In this document: in pieces, positions 6,122 to 7,955 of the stretch
Layout: each line of letters starts with the position of its first letter
How positions within the stretch are numbered: position 1 is the first letter of the stretch
Notes under the pieces: generated by a model
Told to the model about the DNA's origin: nothing
What the model saw: only the letters and a program-made list of their open reading frames with translations
The model's database searches: none
Program-made: the position numbers and the translations under genes
Source of the DNA: Myxococcales bacterium
GTDB taxonomy: Bacteria; Myxococcota_A; Polyangia; Palsa-1104
Length of the DNA stretch: 7,955 bases
Direction: 5' to 3'
Assembly (NCBI GenBank): GCA_023248835.1
Contig: JAHFDU010000175.1
Location: 1-7,955, forward strand

Positions 6122-6888
6122 TTCTGCTTCGAAAAGGTCGGGCAGAGTTTGCCGCGGGCGGCGGCAGAGGCAAATCGCGCTGGCGGCGGCGGTAAGTCAT
6201 GGATAGTGGCAAGCGCCGCTTCGAGTGAACTGTCGAACTGGCTGTTGCCGCTGGCACGCTCGATCTCAAAACGGGTCAACTTGCCGTCGCTGTTGATGGT
6301 CAGGCAAGTGTCGGCGCTCAAGTTGCGCAGTTCGCTGTCTTTGATGGTCGTCGGTACGTTCCAGGCCGAGCCGATGCGATCGACCAGCAGCAAGATGTAG
6401 GGATCGCCTTTGGCCTCGGTGGCGTTGCCGGCGCGCGAACCGGTGAGGGATCCCTCTTCGCTCGGCGCTGCGCCCTCCTGTTCGGTCTGCTGCTTGAATA
6501 GTTCGGCGTGGGTTTTCTTGAGCGGATCGACCTCCACCGGCTTTTCGGTTTTTTCATCGATGTGCGGCAAGTCGTGCAAATCGCGCGCGACTTTGATTTC
6601 GTTCGGCTGAGGCGGCGGCTTCACTTCGCCCTGCTTGTGCGGCAGAAACGTAAGGTCGCGCGGCTTTCCAAATTTAACCAGCTGCGCGTCGACAAAAGTG
6701 TTGGTCACCAACAGCGGTTTAGCGGCCGCCTGCGCCCGCGCCAAGTAAGCCACAGCAAACACCAGCCCATGCACCGCCATCGTCAGGGCAATACCGGCGA
6801 CAAATCTATTTTTCCGCTCTGCACCAAATTCTTTCATCGAAACTCGGTACACCTTCGAAGCCCGACGCGTTTGATTCGCTTCGCTCAT
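6118..6888 (-). CDS. tolA: TolA/TonB-type energy-transducing protein
   Basis: A 256-residue inner-membrane-anchored periplasmic protein that should carry force from the TolQ-TolR motor to the outer membrane. There is one transmembrane helix at about 29-51 containing His40, in the place of the membrane His that TolA and TonB need. A Pro/Lys/Glu-rich spacer follows (about 85-160, with PPPQP at 91-95), much shorter than the long helix of E. coli TolA. The C-terminal domain (161-256) has the TolA/TonB pattern: GDPYILLLVDRIGSAWNVP, then CLTINSDGKLTRFEIERASG (195-214), FDSSLEAALA and DLPPPP (231-236). Cys195 and Cys249 may form a disulfide like that of the TolA C-terminal domain. AGGA stands 7 bases before the ATG. 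The context behind tolQ and tolR and the C-terminal pattern favour TolA, but a TonB role is not excluded. Confidence 0.78.
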   Translation of the reverse strand: MSEANQTRRASKVYRVSMKEFGAERKNRFVAGIALTMAVHGLVFAVAYLARAQAAAKPLLVTNTFVDAQLVKFGKPRDLTFLPHKQGEVKPPPQPNEIKVARDLHDLPHIDEKTEKPVEVDPLKKTHAELFKQQTEQEGAAPSEEGSLTGSRAGNATEAKGDPYILLLVDRIGSAWNVPTTIKDSELRNLSADTCLTINSDGKLTRFEIERASGNSQFDSSLEAALATIHDLPPPPARFASAAARGKLCPTFSKQN

Positions 6889-6912
6889 TCATTTTTCCTG
6901 TAAACAATCGTC

Positions 6913-6930
6913 ATCGCGCATTAGCGCGAT
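6913..6930 (-). other. Stem-loop just upstream of the tolA-like gene
   Basis: ATCGCGC-ATTA-GCGCGAT is a 7-base perfect stem with a 4-base loop, 24 bases before the start codon of the tolA-like gene and about 13 bases before its ribosome site. There is no U-run after it in either direction, so it is not a standard terminator. It may stabilise or mark the processed 5' end of the tolA mRNA; that is inference. Confidence 0.4.
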
Positions 6931-6936
6931 ACATCG

Positions 6937-7131
6937 ACTGTCGGCTGCTCAGAAACTACCCTTCGAGTGCGTCTCCAACCGTGGCCCTCGACTGAATTTC
7001 CGGCGTCTTCCGTGTCCGAAACTCTCAACTCTCGACTCTCGACTCTTGACTCTCGACTGTGAACAGTTTCTGGCTTCTTGAAGCGGCCCCGGGCCGTAGG
7101 AGGCTGTCAACTGTCGGCTGTCGGCTCTCTT
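6937..7131. repeat. Heptamer repeat arrays in the tolR-tolA spacer
   Basis: The 242 bases between tolR and tolA hold no convincing gene. They contain six tandem heptamers at 7022-7063 (CTCTCAA, CTCTCGA twice, CTCTTGA, CTCTCGA, CTGTGAA) and a second set at 7104-7131 (CTGTCAA, CTGTCGG twice, CTCTCTT). One related copy (CTGTCGG) lies at 6938-6944. ACTGTCGGCTG occurs twice as a direct repeat (6937-6947 and 7110-7120). CAGAAACT (6950-6957) is the inverse of AGTTTCTG (7065-7072), and CGGCCC-C-GGGCCG (7084-7096) is a short palindrome. Period seven does not preserve a fixed reading pattern of any known protein. This looks like a dispersed intergenic repeat inserted in the operon. Confidence 0.7.
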
Positions 7132-7556
7132 CATTTCAACGGATCGGTGACCAAACCGATCTTTTCTCCGCCATTGCGCGACAAAGCGGCCATGACTTTG
7201 ACTACGTCGCCATAGGGCAGCGCTTGATCGGCGTGGACGTAGACTTCGCGTTCGGCTTGCAGTTTCTGGTTGGTTTTGAGCGCCTGTTCGAAGGCTTCGG
7301 GAAATTTGAACGGCGTCTTGATGATGTAGACCAGCTGATCTTTTTCAAAATCTTTGGTGACGGTGACGATGAGCTTTCCCTGATCGTCGGGAATCGCCTG
7401 CGCGTCGGCTTTAGGCAGCGAGACCGGCACCCCCACCTGCAGCATCGGCGCCGCCACCATGAAAATAATCAGCAGCACCAGCATGACGTCGACAAATGGC
7501 GTGACGTTGATTTCCGCCAATAACCCGCCGCTTGATTGACCGGTCGACATTCCCAT
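7131..7556 (-). CDS. tolR: TolR, proton-channel subunit of the Tol motor
   Basis: A 141-residue inner-membrane protein of the ExbD/TolR family, close to the 142 residues of E. coli TolR. A short cytoplasmic N-terminus leads into AEINVTPFVDVMLVLLIIFM (14-33), the single transmembrane helix with the essential proton-carrying Asp at position 23. The periplasmic domain follows (about 45-141), with VYVHADQALPYGDVVKVM and a C-terminal IGLVTDPLK that matches the SVGLMTQP end of TolR better than ExbD. AAGGAG stands 6 bases before the ATG. The start of tolR lies 15 bases after the stop of tolQ, so the two are cotranscribed. Its TGA overlaps an ATG (ATGA) of a repeat-derived frame that I do not count as a gene. 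Confidence 0.9.
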   Translation of the reverse strand: MGMSTGQSSGGLLAEINVTPFVDVMLVLLIIFMVAAPMLQVGVPVSLPKADAQAIPDDQGKLIVTVTKDFEKDQLVYIIKTPFKFPEAFEQALKTNQKLQAEREVYVHADQALPYGDVVKVMAALSRNGGEKIGLVTDPLK

Positions 7557-7571
7557 CGTTCACTCCTTCGG

Positions 7572-7955
7572 TCACCGCAAGAAGTGGCGCTTGACGATGT
7601 TCAAAAAATCGTTGGAAAAAGCGTCCATCTCCGACATCAGCACTTTGACGCGACGAGCAAAGTAATTGTACGCCATGACGGCCGGAACCGCAGCGATGAG
7701 GCCGACCGCAGTGGTACCGAGCGCCTCGGCGATGCCAGGCCCGACCGACTGCAAACTGGCGCTGCCCTTGTGCGCGATCTGCTCGAAGGTGTCGATGATG
7801 CCAACAACGGTGCCGAAGAGACCAATGAACGGCGCGGCGCTGCCAACGGTGGCCAAAAACGGCACCATGCCTTCGAGTACGGTCGACTCGCTGGTCGCCG
7901 ATCGCCTGAGCGCGCGCTCGATCGCCTCGAGGTCATCGGAGGTTTCAGACACGTG
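7572..7955 (-). CDS. tolQ: TolQ, C-terminal 127 residues (partial, 5' end outside window)
   Basis: The last 127 codons of a MotA/TolQ/ExbB proton-channel protein; the frame is open through the window edge. VPFLATVGSAAPFIGLFGTV and the following residues form the second transmembrane helix. GPGIAEALGTTAVGLIAAVP followed by AVMAYN forms the third, including the Thr/Ser positions that line the proton path. These segments closely match E. coli TolQ (SxxPYIGLFGTVxGI and APGIAEALxATAxGLxAAIPAVMAYN), more so than ExbB. The cytoplasmic tail ends in KRHFLR. The GTG at 7950-7952 is an internal codon, not the start, since a TolQ needs about 100 more residues with the first membrane helix. With TolR it forms the motor that energises TolA. 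Confidence 0.9.
   Translation of the reverse strand, partial: HVSETSDDLEAIERALRRSATSESTVLEGMVPFLATVGSAAPFIGLFGTVVGIIDTFEQIAHKGSASLQSVGPGIAEALGTTAVGLIAAVPAVMAYNYFARRVKVLMSEMDAFSNDFLNIVKRHFLR

Noticed and set aside
6913..6930. Stem-loop as a rho-independent terminator
   Set aside because: No T-run follows on either strand and it sits directly before the tolA ribosome site.
6949..7134. 61-codon frame between tolR and tolA with an ATGA overlap to tolR
   Set aside because: It is made largely of the heptamer repeats (Ser-Arg-Glu/Val runs) and has no domain character. The overlap is likely chance.
1..7955. A defence, CRISPR, phage or transposon system
   Set aside because: No nuclease, transposase, integrase, reverse transcriptase or CRISPR-like spaced repeat is present; the genes are metabolic and envelope types.

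Overview
The window looks like chromosomal DNA of a high-GC, diderm (Gram-negative-type) bacterium. A Myxococcota-like or related deltaproteobacterial source is the best guess. The reasons are a MopE-type Asp/Cys-rich motif in a predicted lipoprotein, a secreted protein whose start resembles myxobacterial repeat proteins, short heptamer repeats, and envelope genes that require an outer membrane (LolA, TolQRA). The taxonomic call is inference. I see no rRNA, tRNA, CRISPR array, transposase or phage gene.

Left part (1-1243, minus strand): the first 39 codons of an exported protein that runs off the window, preceded by a cysteine-rich predicted lipoprotein with a MopE-like motif and three Cys-to-Cys repeats.

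Centre (1261-4672, plus strand): a compact run of a PLP-dependent D-cysteine desulfhydrase, a 59-aa two-helix membrane protein (GTG start), an EamA/DMT-family transporter and bioA. The first three genes are joined by a 4-base GTGA overlap and a TAA directly followed by ATG, so they are almost certainly one transcript. bioA follows after 83 bases that hold two palindromes and may have its own control.

Right part (4685-7955): a cell-envelope cluster mostly on the minus strand. It has a partial tolQ, tolR, a 242-base spacer with heptamer repeats, a tolA/tonB-type gene and lolA. Between tolA and lolA lies a plus-strand block: a YkvA/DUF1232-like protein followed at once by the last 62 codons of a signal peptidase I gene (lepB) that has lost everything upstream. 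This block marks a rearrangement junction and lies where tolB and pal often follow tolA.

TolQ and TolR should form the proton-driven inner-membrane motor acting through the TolA-like protein, and LolA should carry lipoproteins across the periplasm. The central operon probably links D-cysteine breakdown, export of a small metabolite and biotin synthesis, but only the enzyme assignments are firm. I did not find a convincing new multi-gene system. The most unusual items are the lepB remnant, the small coupled membrane protein, the repeat-filled gap inside the tol operon and the palindromes before bioA.
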